From Seriola aureovittata (Eukaryota > Chordata > Actinopteri > Carangiformes > Carangidae): a DNA stretch of 64,000 nt. This document shows, piece by piece, positions 14,858 to 27,004 of this stretch (the first letter of the stretch is position 1; the number at the start of each line of letters is the position of its first letter). The stretch spans positions 11,461,001-11,525,000 of the forward strand of contig NC_079376.1 in NCBI RefSeq assembly GCF_021018895.1, written 5' to 3'. A program made the translations under genes and the position numbers. Under the pieces are notes generated by a model that worked only from the letters and a program-made list of their open reading frames with translations, did no database searches and was not told the origin of the DNA.

Positions 14858-16380
14858 TTGTGTACAGTTATGACTTGCAGTATGTCCAGTCATGTGGCTG
14901 TCAGCAGCTCATGAAGTCACAGAGAAAAAAAGTGAGTGTCAATCATTGAAATGGGGATCGAGTACTTTATACATTATGAGAAGTTCTCATGATGCAATTC
15001 TTTTATGAGATGTATTTTCAAGCATCAGCAAAATGACAAACATCAGCATCGTGAATTACTTTTTTCAAATTGCTCAATCAGTTACTCAGCAGTTTGTTGC
15101 TTAGATAGTCACACAAAGACGGAACACAGGCTGTGTGTTTGTTAATGTGATGCCTTCGTGTGAAAAACCACTGTTGGGATTTTGTGTTCCCTCCACTGCC
15201 CTGATTCCAGTCACATAGTGACAGTGATTCCTTTTTGAAAGAACAAAACAAAAACAGACATACAGGAACATGTATCTGCTAACCTGTGCCTTCACCCACC
15301 TGTTGCAGTTGAAACCTTACTATCTAAATTATGCCAAACTGGAAAATATGTTAGAATGTGTGTGGAGGTGTTTTAATTTCTTTGAAATGTGGGTGGCACT
15401 CATGCGAACAGCCACTCATTGAAAGTTTGTTTGAGCGATTTACCTGAATGATCAAGTGTTTATTTGAAACAGTGTTTCCTTCTTTAGAAGGCACCACCAC
15501 ATCTGACTAATGTGTTATTGACTTTGTTTAATCTGAGATGGAGACAAACTGATAAGGTTCCCACAAATACGTTGAGCTTTGGCAATTGTTTGCCTCAAAC
15601 AAATTTTTAATTATGTGGCAAAAGTTTGTGAAAATAGAAGAAGTAGTAGTATTTTGTGAAATACTATTAGCCTGCCAATCTGTAATACCTGCATTATGTA
15701 CATCATACACACAAACAACCACGTTCACATTTCCCTACATTTGATATGATTCATGACTGTTTCCATTGACTGTTATTTAGGACTTCCGTGCGGTCTTTAC
15801 ACACACATCCTGTTTCCAACTTGCCTCTAAAAGTTTGATTTGTTTTGCAAATGTTCCCCATCTGTGATTGTCGGGTACATGAATTTAAATGTTATTTAGC
15901 AATTAAATTAAAAAAAAGTCTCAATTCAGTTTCAAAAATAGTTGAATTACTTTCACATCTGAAAAATATTCTTCAAACTCTTTTTACATACTGTATGTCT
16001 AACTAAGACATTCCACTCATTTTCTACAGCAGTTATGCAGTAACTCTCACGCTTTCACCAGCCTGTTGTGTCTCTGACTGTCTGACTGTCACAAGGTTTT
16101 CGTGTCATGACAACTGTTCACACCATAAAGACACTGGGAAGTGAGTAAAAACTGAAAGCTAAGCTAAAAGTTCACAGATGTCATTGAACTCTTTCCAGCT
16201 TGTCTGTTTGTTAGTGTCCTGTATATGTACAGTATGTAGTGTGTACATATACTTGGGATCCTCCCTGTAAGAAAATTATGGATAGTTTGCCTGCCACTGA
16301 AAACAATAGACTTGTTAGGGTTAGTAACTTGTAACTGGCTTATAAAAAGCAAAAAGCACAGAAAGACTTAAACAATTGAC

Positions 16381-17028
16381 CAGTGGTGGAAGAAGTACTT
16401 TACCACGATGTAGAAATATTCCATAAGAAGTAAAAGCTCTGCTCTCAAAATCATACTCAAGGAAAAGTACATAAGTATTACCAGCATATTATAATAATCA
16501 AACGTCCTTTAGAAAAATGGTCTCTGCATTAAAGTGAAAGCAGCATTTTACTGTTGTAGCTGGTGGAGCTATAGTTAATTTATTTTATTACAATTGTTCT
16601 CAGTCTAGGAGTCAACCCCCTTCCAAAGGGTCACCACATAAATCTGAGGAATAATGAGATGATTGATAGGGTTGGACAGAAGAAAGAACTGCTACAGAAT
16701 TTGTGTCAAGTTTCTTTGGACTTTTACTAGTATTTGTTCTTTTTTTGTGACAGTTACTTTGATGAAACCATCTGAGAAGTTGAAAGGATAAATCACTCTT
16801 TGGCGGAACTGCCAACAGCTTTTTGTATGGGGTCACATTATACTCTAAAATGTAAAATCTTATTCTGAAAAGTAACCAGTAACAACAGCATGTCAGATAA
16901 ATGGGTAAAAGTGCAATATTTCCCTGTCAAATGTACTGGAGTAGTAGAAAACAGATATACTCAAGTAAATTAAAAGTACCTCATAATTGTGCCGTGCAAT
17001 ACTTTTACTTAGTTAGTTTCCACCTCTG
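16381..17028. mobile_element. hAT-like MITE, near full length
   Basis: The left end CAGTGGTGGAA and the right end TTCCACCTCTG are inverted copies matching at 10 of 11 bases. The 8-bp flanks CAATTGAC and CAGTCGAC match at 6 of 8, as an aged hAT-type target duplication would. The subterminal words (AGTACTTTTAA, ACTTGAGTA) are typical of a very common teleost non-autonomous family. No transposase is encoded. Confidence 0.7.
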
Positions 17029-17500
17029 CAGTCGACCGGCAGCTATAATGCATGATGGTCAGTCCCTTTATAAATACATACTAAAACCAGGTTATTCTGT
17101 GTTTGCAAGCTACATGATGAACACAGTTGGATGTGTGTGAACCTTTGCAATGTTTGACTTTAAATGAACATAGGTGTGTGTGCTGTGAATGGGATTTTGT
17201 AAAAGCAGATAGTGATGGAAAAGGTCAGGGAATGAAAAAACCCACTTATTTTGGTTTCTGCTTCCAAACCAGAAGTCAAGTGCAGCTTTATGCGCACATA
17301 AAGTTCGTGAGGTTTCTTGTGTAATAAACCATTTACAACAACAGTCAAGTGACAAGATCAAGTCATGAGTCAGTACAATGCAAGTAAAGGAAAACTTCCT
17401 AAGTTCGTAGATCAAGGCTTGCATGTACTTGCGCTTGTGCACATGGCCTTGAGAAAGGGGTGTGTGTGGAGTACACTCTTAGGTTTTACGAGGACATGAG

Positions 17501-17553
17501 CGTGTGTGTGTGTGTGTGTGTGTGTCTGTGTCTGTGTGTGTGTGCGTGCGCGT
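17501..17553. repeat. (GT)n microsatellite
   Basis: GT repeat with TCTGTG and GCGTGCGCG interruptions. Confidence 0.9.
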
Positions 17554-20130
17554 AGGGGCTGGCAAGTTATTTGTTCTGCAAAGGCAAAACAGAAACTAAA
17601 TGAGAAAAGTAACTGCACAGAAAAAAAAAAACTTTTATGTGATTTCCATTTCCACATCCATATTGTGTACCACATGTTTTGGTTGCATGTCCTATTGTTT
17701 TATTTGTCTCTGTCAGCTTGCACATGACAGTTAAGTTATAGCTTTGGAAATGACACATTACCTATGAAATGGATAAGGAATACACAGTCATGCAATGCAT
17801 CTAAAATAAGGGAGACTAAAACAAGCCTTTGTTTACTGCTTTATACAGTCAGTAAACAGTTTGACTGTCAGGTTGTAAAAACATTAGAATGAATTTCACA
17901 GTTTTTATTAAAGATGTATCATAAACAGTTTATAATTTAAAAACTGAGACATATGATCAGTAGGGGAAAATATAAAGTTTAAGATCACATTAATTTCAGA
18001 AATGTGAGAATTAAACATTTCTAAAACTGCTTCTTAATATGTTTGTTTAGATTCTTTGTAATGATCAGACAAACGGTTCTGAATGTGAGTCTGCATCCTA
18101 TGTCATGTGACTACGAAACACTGGCCTGACACATGACCCAACGTCTATTTGAGGGTGTATTTGGGTCATCTTATGGAATTTTTCTTACTGTAAGTGGTGA
18201 TTCAATGCGTGGACACCACAGCTGAGAGACTCATCTGTTCTCAGGAAATGCCTGGTAATGTTGGAGACTAATAATGACGTCTATCCGAGTACAGTACAAG
18301 GGGGAGTCAAAGAAGGTTTTCCAGAACTGCTTTTGGTCAACAAATGGAATTTTTTACATCAAAGGCTTTTTTTTTTTTTTTTGCAAAGTCCCAAATTGAC
18401 AAACGGTCACATGCACATTTTCAAAACCTTGGAAGAAAACCTTACAAGACTAAAAAGCTGTTTGCATTGGCTTGGCCACTTTTATAACTATTAATAAACC
18501 CATATCATTATCATGTTACAGCTGACAACTGCAGCGCCTGTACTAAGTGATAATACAAGTCAGATGTTTGTTGATTTGACTTTAAACTATTTATCTCAGA
18601 GATTCAAGTTTTACTGTAAAAGCAGCACATATGTTGATTTTGTTAGGACCGATCATCATGGAGTAAGTGAGTTTGGGAAAAACCTTGTCTTTTAAGCTGG
18701 CTTTTGCAGTGTTAGAATCACACCAGGAGAGGGCATCAATTTCTTGCTTATGCTGTTCATTGGTAAACACAGTTCCCATAAATTTAATTATATGTCAGTT
18801 ATTAAATAATAATCTGCAGTACTTGTTCAGCTGCTTCGTCTGCTAATTAATTCAACAAGCAGAATCAATCAATTCATGTCACACCAGCATCCATAATGGC
18901 TACATTTGCGTAACAGTAGGTTTTCTCCACACAAACTGTTATAGTAATATGGTTAACATGACTAATATGAATTGCTATGTAGGGTCTATTGACAACTAAG
19001 TAACATAATGTGACAATAGCTGTGGGTGCATACTAACTATGGAGAAGATCCTGGAGGATGCAGTGTGAAAAGGAAACCCTCAGGCCCAGTGACAATACTA
19101 GTGTGAAAAGGCAGTAAGATGCTTGGCATGGGAAACTGAGAGGAACGCTATCCCTGGTAAACTCTTCTAATTTCATTACTCTACATGTTTCCTCAGCTTA
19201 GAGCCAATCACATAGTTGGCTGCTCTCTAGCGGGGGTCACACATAACAGCCACTAAATTGTGACAGTGGCCCAGACTGGCATACCTTAGCACATAATCTA
19301 ATTATCAGATCAATAACACAGCAACATTTGGTGCATAGCTGGGATGGCTTGCTTCTTCTCTGGTTACACATTGCTGGCATTCACCACTCGTTCCCACTTT
19401 ATAGGTGACAAGGTGTGAATGCAAGCAGGAATTCAAATGGAAGGCCTTTTAAATAAGAGCAGTCACACAGCGTATTCTTGATCACATCTGGCCGTGCTAC
19501 TGTCTCTAGGATTCACACAGCTACTAAAATATCAGCAGACTCTATGTATCAGTTTGTAAACTCAAACTGATTCTATTTGCTTAATATTGAGGCACAGTTC
19601 TTAAAGCTAAAATCAGTATTTATCCTCCCTCTGTGCAACAGTGGCTCATTTATAATGTCAAGCGGGGGTAAACATTTAGGAGATGTGACAATGTACCATA
19701 AAAATATTTATTGACTTCACAATCTTCTTGGACACAAAAATGAGAAATGACACACACAAAAAAAAAAAAAAAACATCCCAAAAATATTTAGAAAGTCCAC
19801 ATTCAAAACATCTAAGAATGACAGAGAAATAAAGAAGTAAAATGGAACAACATCATCAAATTGAATGAACACAATCTGTGAGTCTGTTCAGTGCAAACAA
19901 CTTCTCGTTGAACTGAACCAATCTTTTATATGTTTTTGAGAGATGATCTTTATTCTCCGCAAAAGATTCCGTCATAGATAGATGAGAAACTCCATCAACA
20001 ACACATGGTATGGTCATCTCCATCTCCTCTGTCTTTAGAAAACACAATAAACTGAACCACAATAATTTCAGAACACTGGCCTAACCAAACATTTTTAGAA
20101 ATGCACATAAACACCAATAAATAGAAACAC

Positions 20131-20136
20131 TTTATT
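20131..20136 (-). terminator. vgll2: vgll2 putative polyadenylation signal
   Basis: AATAAA on the minus strand, about 690 bases past the vgll2 stop codon. It is the first canonical hexamer I found downstream. Another lies near 19710, so a longer 3' UTR is possible. Confidence 0.4.
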
Positions 20137-20823
20137 TCAGAGAGCAAAATTATATAATAACCAAAAAAAAAAAAAAAGAAGGCCACATGATGACAGTCAC
20201 AAAGCATAAACCGCCATAATTGCTGCTTCTGTTTATCGCTGCATGTTGCATTTGTGAAATGCAGATAAGTGGATGATGACAACCACTGTACCAACAAAGA
20301 GCATGAGACAGAGATAACCAGGGACTTTGGAGGGAATCCCTGCTTGCCGCTATTTATCCCTCTGTCCCTCCGTTCATCCCTCTTTCTCTCTGTCCTCTGC
20401 GAAAGTCTGTTGTGATCCTGTCTTTCTCAGTCCAAACAGGTCACACTGTGGCTCACACCTTGCCAAGGTCTGTGCTGCAGCGGCAGCGGCAGGAGAGAGT
20501 GAGCGGAGGAGAGAGGAGAGGGGGAGAACAACGGCACCGATCATGAGCGGTGACACTCTGTGCTGTCTCTCTCCCTCTTTCTCTCTCTCCCTCTCTCTGC
20601 TTTATCTCCATGGTGCACACACGTCGACCTGGAGCAAGGCTGTATACTGGCAGGGGAGGCCAGGAGCAGAGAGAGGGGGGTGGATAGATGGGGATGCAGT
20701 GTGTGTGTGAGGGGGGGAGGGAGGGGGAGGGGGGGGATAAAGGGACACGCTGCATCAATAGCGGAGCAGGTCCAGGGACTAATTGGATCTGGTAATGGCT
20801 GGTCAATGTGACTGAAGGGCTCG
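20137..20823 (-). other. vgll2: vgll2 putative 3' UTR
   Basis: This follows the vgll2 stop codon and runs to the first AATAAA. It contains a C-rich/T-rich segment complementary to 20708-20740 and an AG-rich segment complementary to the CT-rich 20560-20600. The extent is inferred, not observed. Confidence 0.4.
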
Positions 20824-20867
20824 TTAGAACCAGTACAGCTCCTTGCCTTTCTTGTGCTGCTGGAGGC
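20824..20867 (-). CDS. vgll2: vgll2 coding exon 4 (C-terminus)
   Basis: After a TTTTTTCTCAG acceptor, 44 bases complete the split Gly codon and encode LQQHKKGKELYWF and a TAA stop. The phase fits exon 3 exactly, and the sequence resembles the aromatic C-terminal end of vestigial-like 2/3 proteins. Confidence 0.78.
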
Positions 20868-22435
20868 CTGAGAAAAAAGGACAAAGAAACAATGAGGAGG
20901 ACCACAGCGAACAACAGAACACAGGTTGTCATGGAGCCTACTTTTGCCAAGCATCCTGTTTTAAAGGTGGGGGGGGGGGGCTTCTGTGATGATTATGATG
21001 TATTGTGTGTGTTCGTGTGTCTCTGTAAGTGGGTGTCTGCATGTGTGGGAGTGTCTGTGTATGCATCTGTGCACGTGCTTTCTCCAGAGCGTATACTGTC
21101 ACAAGGGTTGAAAGTTGAGACAGGTGTGTCTGTGTGTGCGTGTGTGTGTGTGTGTGTGTGCGTGTGTGTGAATGGTTGTTTAAGTGCAGGTTATGTGTTC
21201 TTCTATATCTAATTAAATAATTATAATATTCACCATTCAGAGTGCCTGAGGTAAAATTTTCTAGCAATTAATAGAAAGAAAAAGCTAAATCTATACAGGA
21301 GGATTTCAAGCCTGCTCTTGCTGCGTTCAACACGTACACGTGCAGTAAAGAAAAAAAATAATTTCTGTCTCACATTTTTCTAGCCATAAATAATCTGGCT
21401 TTTGCATTTGTCTACACTGAAGTCTTTGCATTTTTTGATTTGATTACACACTGCTTACAAACTTTAAATAAAGGAACACTGTTTGCAAAAGCTTGACATG
21501 GTTGAGCGGGTACCTGCATCCATGTTGAGTGCCAGCGTCTGGCTGACGTCTCCTGCAGGAAGCAGGCTGGGCCAGGAGGCAGTGGGTTCCAGTTTACTCA
21601 CTTCATAGTGGCTTGGCAAGGTAGGGAGATGAGGTGGCCTCACCGTGGGCATCAGCAGGGGCCCGTAGTGAGGCTCCAAAGCTGAGGGTGAATACAGTTC
21701 GTGGAGAGGCCTCGGTGGCCCATAGGCCTGGGCCTGGTATCCCCAGCTCTCTGGAGGGTGAGGATGGGAGTGAGGATGAGCGTGTGGATGAGGATGAGCG
21801 TGTGGATGAGGCAGGCCTGGATGCAGCCCTGATGTGTATGGGTCCATGGAATAGGAAGGTGCCCCTGTCTCACAGTGGGAGCGGCTTTGAGGCGAGGAGT
21901 AGTTACTGTCCCAGAAGGATGGGGGGAAGCTCCGTCGGCTGCTAGGTGATGGGGTATCTAAAGTGGGAGGGAGGGAGAGAGGGGGGAGGAAGGTAAACAA
22001 TAATCAAATTGAGGCCAAGTCATGAACTGTTGCCCAACTGTGCAGTGAATCATTGCATTTATATAGACGAACTGAAAGGCTGGAGCTGTGCAAGACGAGC
22101 AACCTGTGCTAAAATGTAGATGTCACTCACATGACTGCTACACCCTCTGGCCCAGATATCTTCCCCATTGGGTCATACTGTCACACAGCCCTAGCCCCAA
22201 CAAGACACAGAAATAAACACAACAACGTTCTAGCAGAGAGATAGAGAGAGAGAGAGAGTGTGACCGAGAGAAAGGTAGAAAGAGGCGTCCCTATATACCT
22301 AGAATTCTATATAAGGCAGACGTTCTGACCTGGAGACAGTCCAAGGCTCACAGAGCCTTAAATCACTGACTGTGGTGACATCTCTCACTCTCATGTCAGC
22401 CCAGCACTTCTGAAAGTCTCACAACATAGTCATGC

Positions 22436-22477
<42 letters not shown>

Positions 22478-24941
22478 GCCCTGTGCTAGCACCCGTCGCC
22501 GCCACCGCCCCTCTCTTCTGTCTCCTGCACCCCCACCTGTTGTTTTCACTGCCCCCCTCCCCCCTCCTCGCCCTTGACAGAATGTCAGGGAGCTATTATA
22601 TGATTTTAGAAGTATACTTTTATATTTAGATATTCCTCTGAAAAGAGACACCATGCGGCACCCTGAGAGCTAGTGTTTCCCTCTGCCCCTATCACACAGA
22701 CTGCAGCATATATAAATCTGACCAGCAGGCAGGCAACTGACTGAGCAACCATTGTGGGGCAAGAGCTGGAGCGAGTGTCAGAATGGCAGCCGCAGAGACG
22801 TTTGAAGGGGATACGCCGGCGAGGCTGTGCGCTTACGGCCATGTATAAACATAGCATCTGTTGTGAGGCAGAAAGTGCGTGTTAGTGCCGAAATGAAGAC
22901 GTCCAACTGAACTAGGAGAGAGACTAACAGCGACAGCACAGAGAGGGAGCAGAGGCTATAGGCCCTACATGGATATCCAAGGGAATCTGCAGGCTGCTGG
23001 GAGAGAGGGACTTAAGTGTCTTCAGAAGATTTGCAGATGACCAAACTTTTACTTTGCATTTTGGTGCAATTACAATGAAAGCTACAACAAAACAAAAAAA
23101 ATGTAAACATCCATTTTTCCATAATGTTGCTAATTTTAAGCATTATTTGAAGCCTTTCAGAGAAATGATTGTGGAATATTTGTAGTTTTTGCCAATAAGA
23201 AATTTTCCAAAAGCTTAATCATAACTCACAATAGGTAATGAATCCCAGCAGTGTCTGTATTAATGCCTAAACTTCAGGCCTAAACTAACTTAACCACACA
23301 CAAGAGTGTGTATGCTCTCTCTTGCTTTTATTTACCCCTTTTAAGTTCCTTTTGATTGCCTACAGCTCCTGACTGTCATGACCTCTGACCCCTGTGCCCT
23401 GACCTCTCCTGGGACAACAGTTCCAACAAGCAGCCTGTCTGTCCTGTCACCTGATCACATCACCTGTCTGACACTCTGCTGTGCTCTGCAGAACTGTCAG
23501 CGCACCCAGTGTGGTCTCAAAGGCAAGCGCAAGATGCCGCACAGACAACTGCGACGCCCTCCCGTAAATAAATGGACGTTATGAAACTGCAGAGATGTAG
23601 TGGAGGAAAAAACCCACCTAAACTCAGTTTACCCAACTTTTTTCAGGCTTCATGGCCTAGATTTGTTGTACACGTGGTAGTAAGTCAGTTTAACTGGTGC
23701 AATAATATTCAGATGGGGTACCTAAGTAATTTTATGAAAAAATAATTGTTTTTGTAAAATACGCTATGGTTGTTTTCATTATGTTCCCACACACCAGTCA
23801 AAGAATTTGTGTTTATCATTACATCACTCCATGGAGTGGAGCCAGCCCCAATCTGCTGTTTTGATAAGATAGATCTCTCAAGAATTAATTAGAATTAGAA
23901 ATAATGGAGACTATACCATACTGTAATTATGGACATGAAAAGCTCTTTCAATGTCCAAGATCACTGTAAGTTTGCGTTACTCACACAAGCACAGGTGTGC
24001 ACTGTTTACTTGCACAAATGAGTCTTAACTTATGGACAGTGTGGTATACCTGCGCCCGGTTGATCTGGCGGCCTCCGTTTGCCCTCTCCATCCATGTAGG
24101 AGCTGAGGGCCCTGGAGAAGTGTTCGTCCACCACACTGCTGATGTCTCCCTGGTAGTAGGTGAAGAGAACACAGCGAGAAGTTAGGTACTCTGCCTCGGG
24201 GGCCTCCTGCTTGTCCTTGGGGCCCTCCTCCGGCCTTGAAGCCGCCGGCGTGTAGGAGGAAGAGGAAGAGCTAGATGAAGATGAGGAGGAAGTTGATCCT
24301 CCATTGCCTGGGCCCCCAGACATCCCCTCAGGACCCCTGGGAGTGTCCATAAAATCCCGGCAGTGAGAAGAAGTGGTGCTCAGACCTGTGGGAGTCTGTC
24401 ATGATAGGAAGGGGGGGGGGGGGGGGGCATGGGGGGAGGAGGGGGAGGAGCAGGGTTAAGACAGGTGTTGCAGAGGACACTTCTGGAGCTGTCTGTGAGA
24501 CATTTTGACATAATGTTTTTCTTTGTGTGTGGCATCACTGGCGTGTGTGCGTGCGTGCGCGTGCGTGCAGCAAGATAGGAGTTTTGTGGGTGCTGAAGAC
24601 TTCTGTGCTCGGTAAGACACACAAGCAGCATCACTGCACATACAGATACATAGATAATGAGAAACTAAATCAAACAAATACGTCCATCGCAAACATTTAA
24701 AACACTTTACGAATTTTCCAGCCGGTTCTTTTGCCTTTACTTATAAACTAGCCAAACAGTTCACCGCCTCACCTCAGCGACCCCCCCTCTCCCCGCTAAC
24801 ACTGAAAATAAGAAGGAATATCCCGGGAATATTTAAATATTAATCACGTCCTACCTGTAAGCTATTGATAAAAGCAGGAGCAGTCGGTGCGTACGGTGCG
24901 TAATGTCCATAGGCTGGGTACATAACATCCAAACAGCTCAT
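20824..24941 (-). CDS. vgll2: Vestigial-like family member 2 (TEAD cofactor), 4 coding exons
   Basis: Nuclear cofactor that binds TEAD factors; in vertebrates VGLL2 acts in skeletal muscle and pharyngeal tissue. Four exons join in phase to give 306 aa. The Tondu (TDU) domain spans about residues 97-128, with AEYLTSRCVLFTYYQGD followed by ISSVVDEHFSRAL. Upstream are a Gly/Ser-rich stretch and a run of 12 serines (65-76). Downstream are RSFPPSFWDSNY, a His/Pro-rich segment (190-212) and YGPLLMP near the end. MSCLDVMYPAYG at the N-terminus, GDISSVVDEHFSRALS and GDVSQ near the C-terminus fit VGLL2 better than VGLL3, but the last 14 residues (DAGLQQHKKGKELYWF region) resemble the VGLL3-type ending. 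Zebrafish has two copies; I cannot tell a from b. Confidence 0.9.
21123..21170. repeat. (GT)n microsatellite in vgll2 intron 3
   Basis: GT repeat with GCGT interruptions inside the intron between coding exons 3 and 4. Confidence 0.9.
21514..21957 (-). CDS. vgll2: vgll2 coding exon 3 (His/Pro-rich region)
   Basis: Residues 145-292 plus one base, from DTPSPSSRRSFPPSFWDS to TLALNMDA. Acceptor CCCACTTTAG, donor GTACCC in phase 1. If the donor is not used, the frame continues 15 more codons to a TAA at 21466-21464. Confidence 0.9.
22435..22474. repeat. (CA)n microsatellite in vgll2 intron 2
   Basis: Near-perfect CA repeat. The intron between exons 2 and 3 is about 2.1 kb and also has a (GA)n stretch at about 22240-22260. 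No other exon-like segment was seen in it. Confidence 0.9.
24050..24395 (-). CDS. vgll2: vgll2 coding exon 2 (poly-Ser and TDU domain)
   Basis: Residues 30-144 plus one base. Begins TPTGLSTTSSHCRDF after a CATGACAG acceptor and ends at a GTATAC donor. Contains the poly-Ser run and the whole TEAD-binding TDU domain. A later AG seven bases in would give an immediate stop, which fixes this acceptor. Confidence 0.9.
24411..24427. repeat. G17 homopolymer next to vgll2 exon 2
   Basis: A 17-base G run, read as C17 on the vgll2 coding strand, 15 bases upstream of the exon 2 acceptor. A second G-rich stretch (24431-24450) follows. Confidence 0.95.
24855..24941 (-). CDS. vgll2: vgll2 coding exon 1
   Basis: Encodes residues 1-29, MSCLDVMYPAYGHYAPYAPT and on to NSLQ, then a GTAGGA donor in phase 0. 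The ATG sits in a good context (TTTACCATGA, with A at -3). Confidence 0.88.
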
Positions 24942-25200
24942 GGTAAATGAGCGGTGTCTTCACTGTTCTGTGGAAACCGACCTTGCTGAGAGAGAGAGCG
25001 ACAACATCCCGGTTTTTTTTTCTTCTTTTCTTTTTTCCTGTTTTCTTTTCTTTCTTTTTTTCCTTCGATGGTCGCTGATTAGTGTGAAAAAGCCCGTGCC
25101 AGACTCGACATAGTCACCACAGAAAGAGCGCACCTCTCTGCTCCGTGTGTGCGCCACAGCAGCTGCGGCAAGCAAAATGTGGTGAGGTTTATGGAGCAAG
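24942..25200 (-). promoter_or_regulatory. vgll2: vgll2 putative 5' UTR and promoter-proximal region
   Basis: The minus strand upstream of the ATG is a purine-rich leader with A/G runs (complement of 25012-25065) and a CT-repeat-like CTCTCTCTCTC near 24988. No clear TATA box is visible. The transcription start is not determined. Confidence 0.35.
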
Positions 25201-26899
25201 CATGAGGGTGTCCTGTCCTGTACATCTCTGTGTCAACCCCTCCCACCTTTACCAGCCCTCCACCCCCCCACATCACCACCACCAACACTCCCACTACCAC
25301 CAACACACAAATCACATCTAGAGATTACTGATTGCATGCATGCAAACCGATTATTACCAATTGGCTAACAGTTATAAAAAAGTACATCAAATATAGAGGT
25401 GTAAATCAGGTCAAAGTAAGGGTGACAAAATTTCCATTCAAATATAAAACATAAAGCTGGGGAAAACCTGCAACTAATTATGGGTTAAATAAATAAATAA
25501 ATAAGGGTTAACTAGAATGCCATCCAGTTACAAGAATAGATTTGGATGAAGTCATTGAGCTTTATAACCATCCACAGGACAATGACACATGACACATGTG
25601 ATACAGTGACTTTTTATTTCTTTCCATGTCCTGTGAATACTTGAAAACTTTGTGCTCAGTCCAAGCTGAAAGAGTATCCATGGTCTTAAAACAGCCATCG
25701 GTTGCCAAGTAAACCTTCAAGTCATCTGAAGTATTTAGTGTGTTCCCATAATGACACATAGGTGTCAACTATAGGTTGCATACACTGGTCATACCAACAT
25801 AGAGGAGAAAGGGACTCTGCACAAATCTATGACAAATTATCACCTATCAGCAGTGCAAACAAAAAGATATTTTCACACACACACACAAACATACCCGATT
25901 ACAATAGCAAACACCGCAGGAGCACAGAATTCATTGTGCATCCATGTGCAAACAGACTTAAAAAAAAAAAAAAAAGCATGCTGAAAATATTAAACAACAA
26001 GTTAGCCACATTCTCCATGAAGTGTAGTCCATTTCTCTTCTGTTAAGGATTTACAGGTGCCTGGTGTTTGGGCATGCCAGTCTTTTTGACAGGCACTTTA
26101 GAATGCCTGTGAGAATAGTGTGGAAAATTTGCAGAATTCCATGGACTAGTGTCAGATGAGGTGGAATGTCTCTGATGTATGCTAGTGGACGAGCTCCTCG
26201 GGAAGTTACATCGTCCCTGTGCTGCGTTCTCTAGATGGAGAACATGACCAACCAACGTCTCGCTATGCATACATCACACATAGTATGAATAACTAGTGTC
26301 AGGTTATTGGCATGCTAATGAATTGAACACGCTCTTAAAAGAGTTGATAAACCTGTCATGCAACATGTTTGTTCTTACTTTGTGTGCTCTAGTCTTGCAT
26401 CACTGTTTCAGTAGACTGGTTTTGCATCACAACAGGGCAATGTAATACTGTATTTTGGACAGTATTATATTGCATATGGCCTCAAAAAAGCATCAACAGA
26501 GTGTCAGTTTTGAAAACAAATTAATGAGTATTTTTTAAATTTGTAAATCCCCCTTTCAAACAAATTGGTCTTGACATTATTGGGGTAATAATCCTTCTTC
26601 ACTCCACTGCCGCTGCTGCATGATGTGCAATATGGGCTGCTAGATCTATATACATGCAGGGTATTGCAGGACAGCACTGGAGTCAGGGAGAAGAGAGTGA
26701 TGCAATGCTAGAAAGCTCACTGTTACACCAGCGTGATCAACAGCTGCAGCTGACGGAAGGGTAGAGAGGCCACTATTAGTATTAATGGCCATGACTAAAT
26801 TTCTCTCTGTCTCTCCCTCCCACTTGTCTTCCCTAGTGATACACACACCTTTTCTGTATTTAATCACCCTGTGTTCCCTGGAACAGCCAACCACTCCTG

Positions 26900-26905
<6 letters not shown>

Positions 26906-26970
<65 letters not shown>

Positions 26971-27004
26971 GTGTGTGTGTGTAGGTGTGTGCGTGTGTGT
27001 GTGT
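26906..27004. repeat. (GT)n microsatellite
   Basis: About 60 bases of pure GT repeat followed by GTAG- and GCGT-interrupted GT repeat. Confidence 0.95.

Larger units (their letters stand above)
14860..19700. other. Intergenic region between ctsl.1 and vgll2
   Basis: No supported gene. It contains a hAT-like MITE (16381-17028), a GT-rich microsatellite (17501-17553), a T-run near 18367-18382 and otherwise AT-rich unremarkable sequence. Both neighbouring genes are on the minus strand, so this holds the 5' flank of ctsl.1 and the 3' flank of vgll2. Confidence 0.6.

Noticed and set aside
23378..23584. 68-codon plus-strand frame in vgll2 intron 2
   Set aside because: The basic C-terminal part looked interesting, but there is no family resemblance, promoter or splice support.
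25562..26270. Two protein-like minus-strand frames (68 and 75 codons)
   Set aside because: No recognised family, no compatible splice sites joining them, and no repeats at the ends; perhaps an old mobile element, but unsupported.
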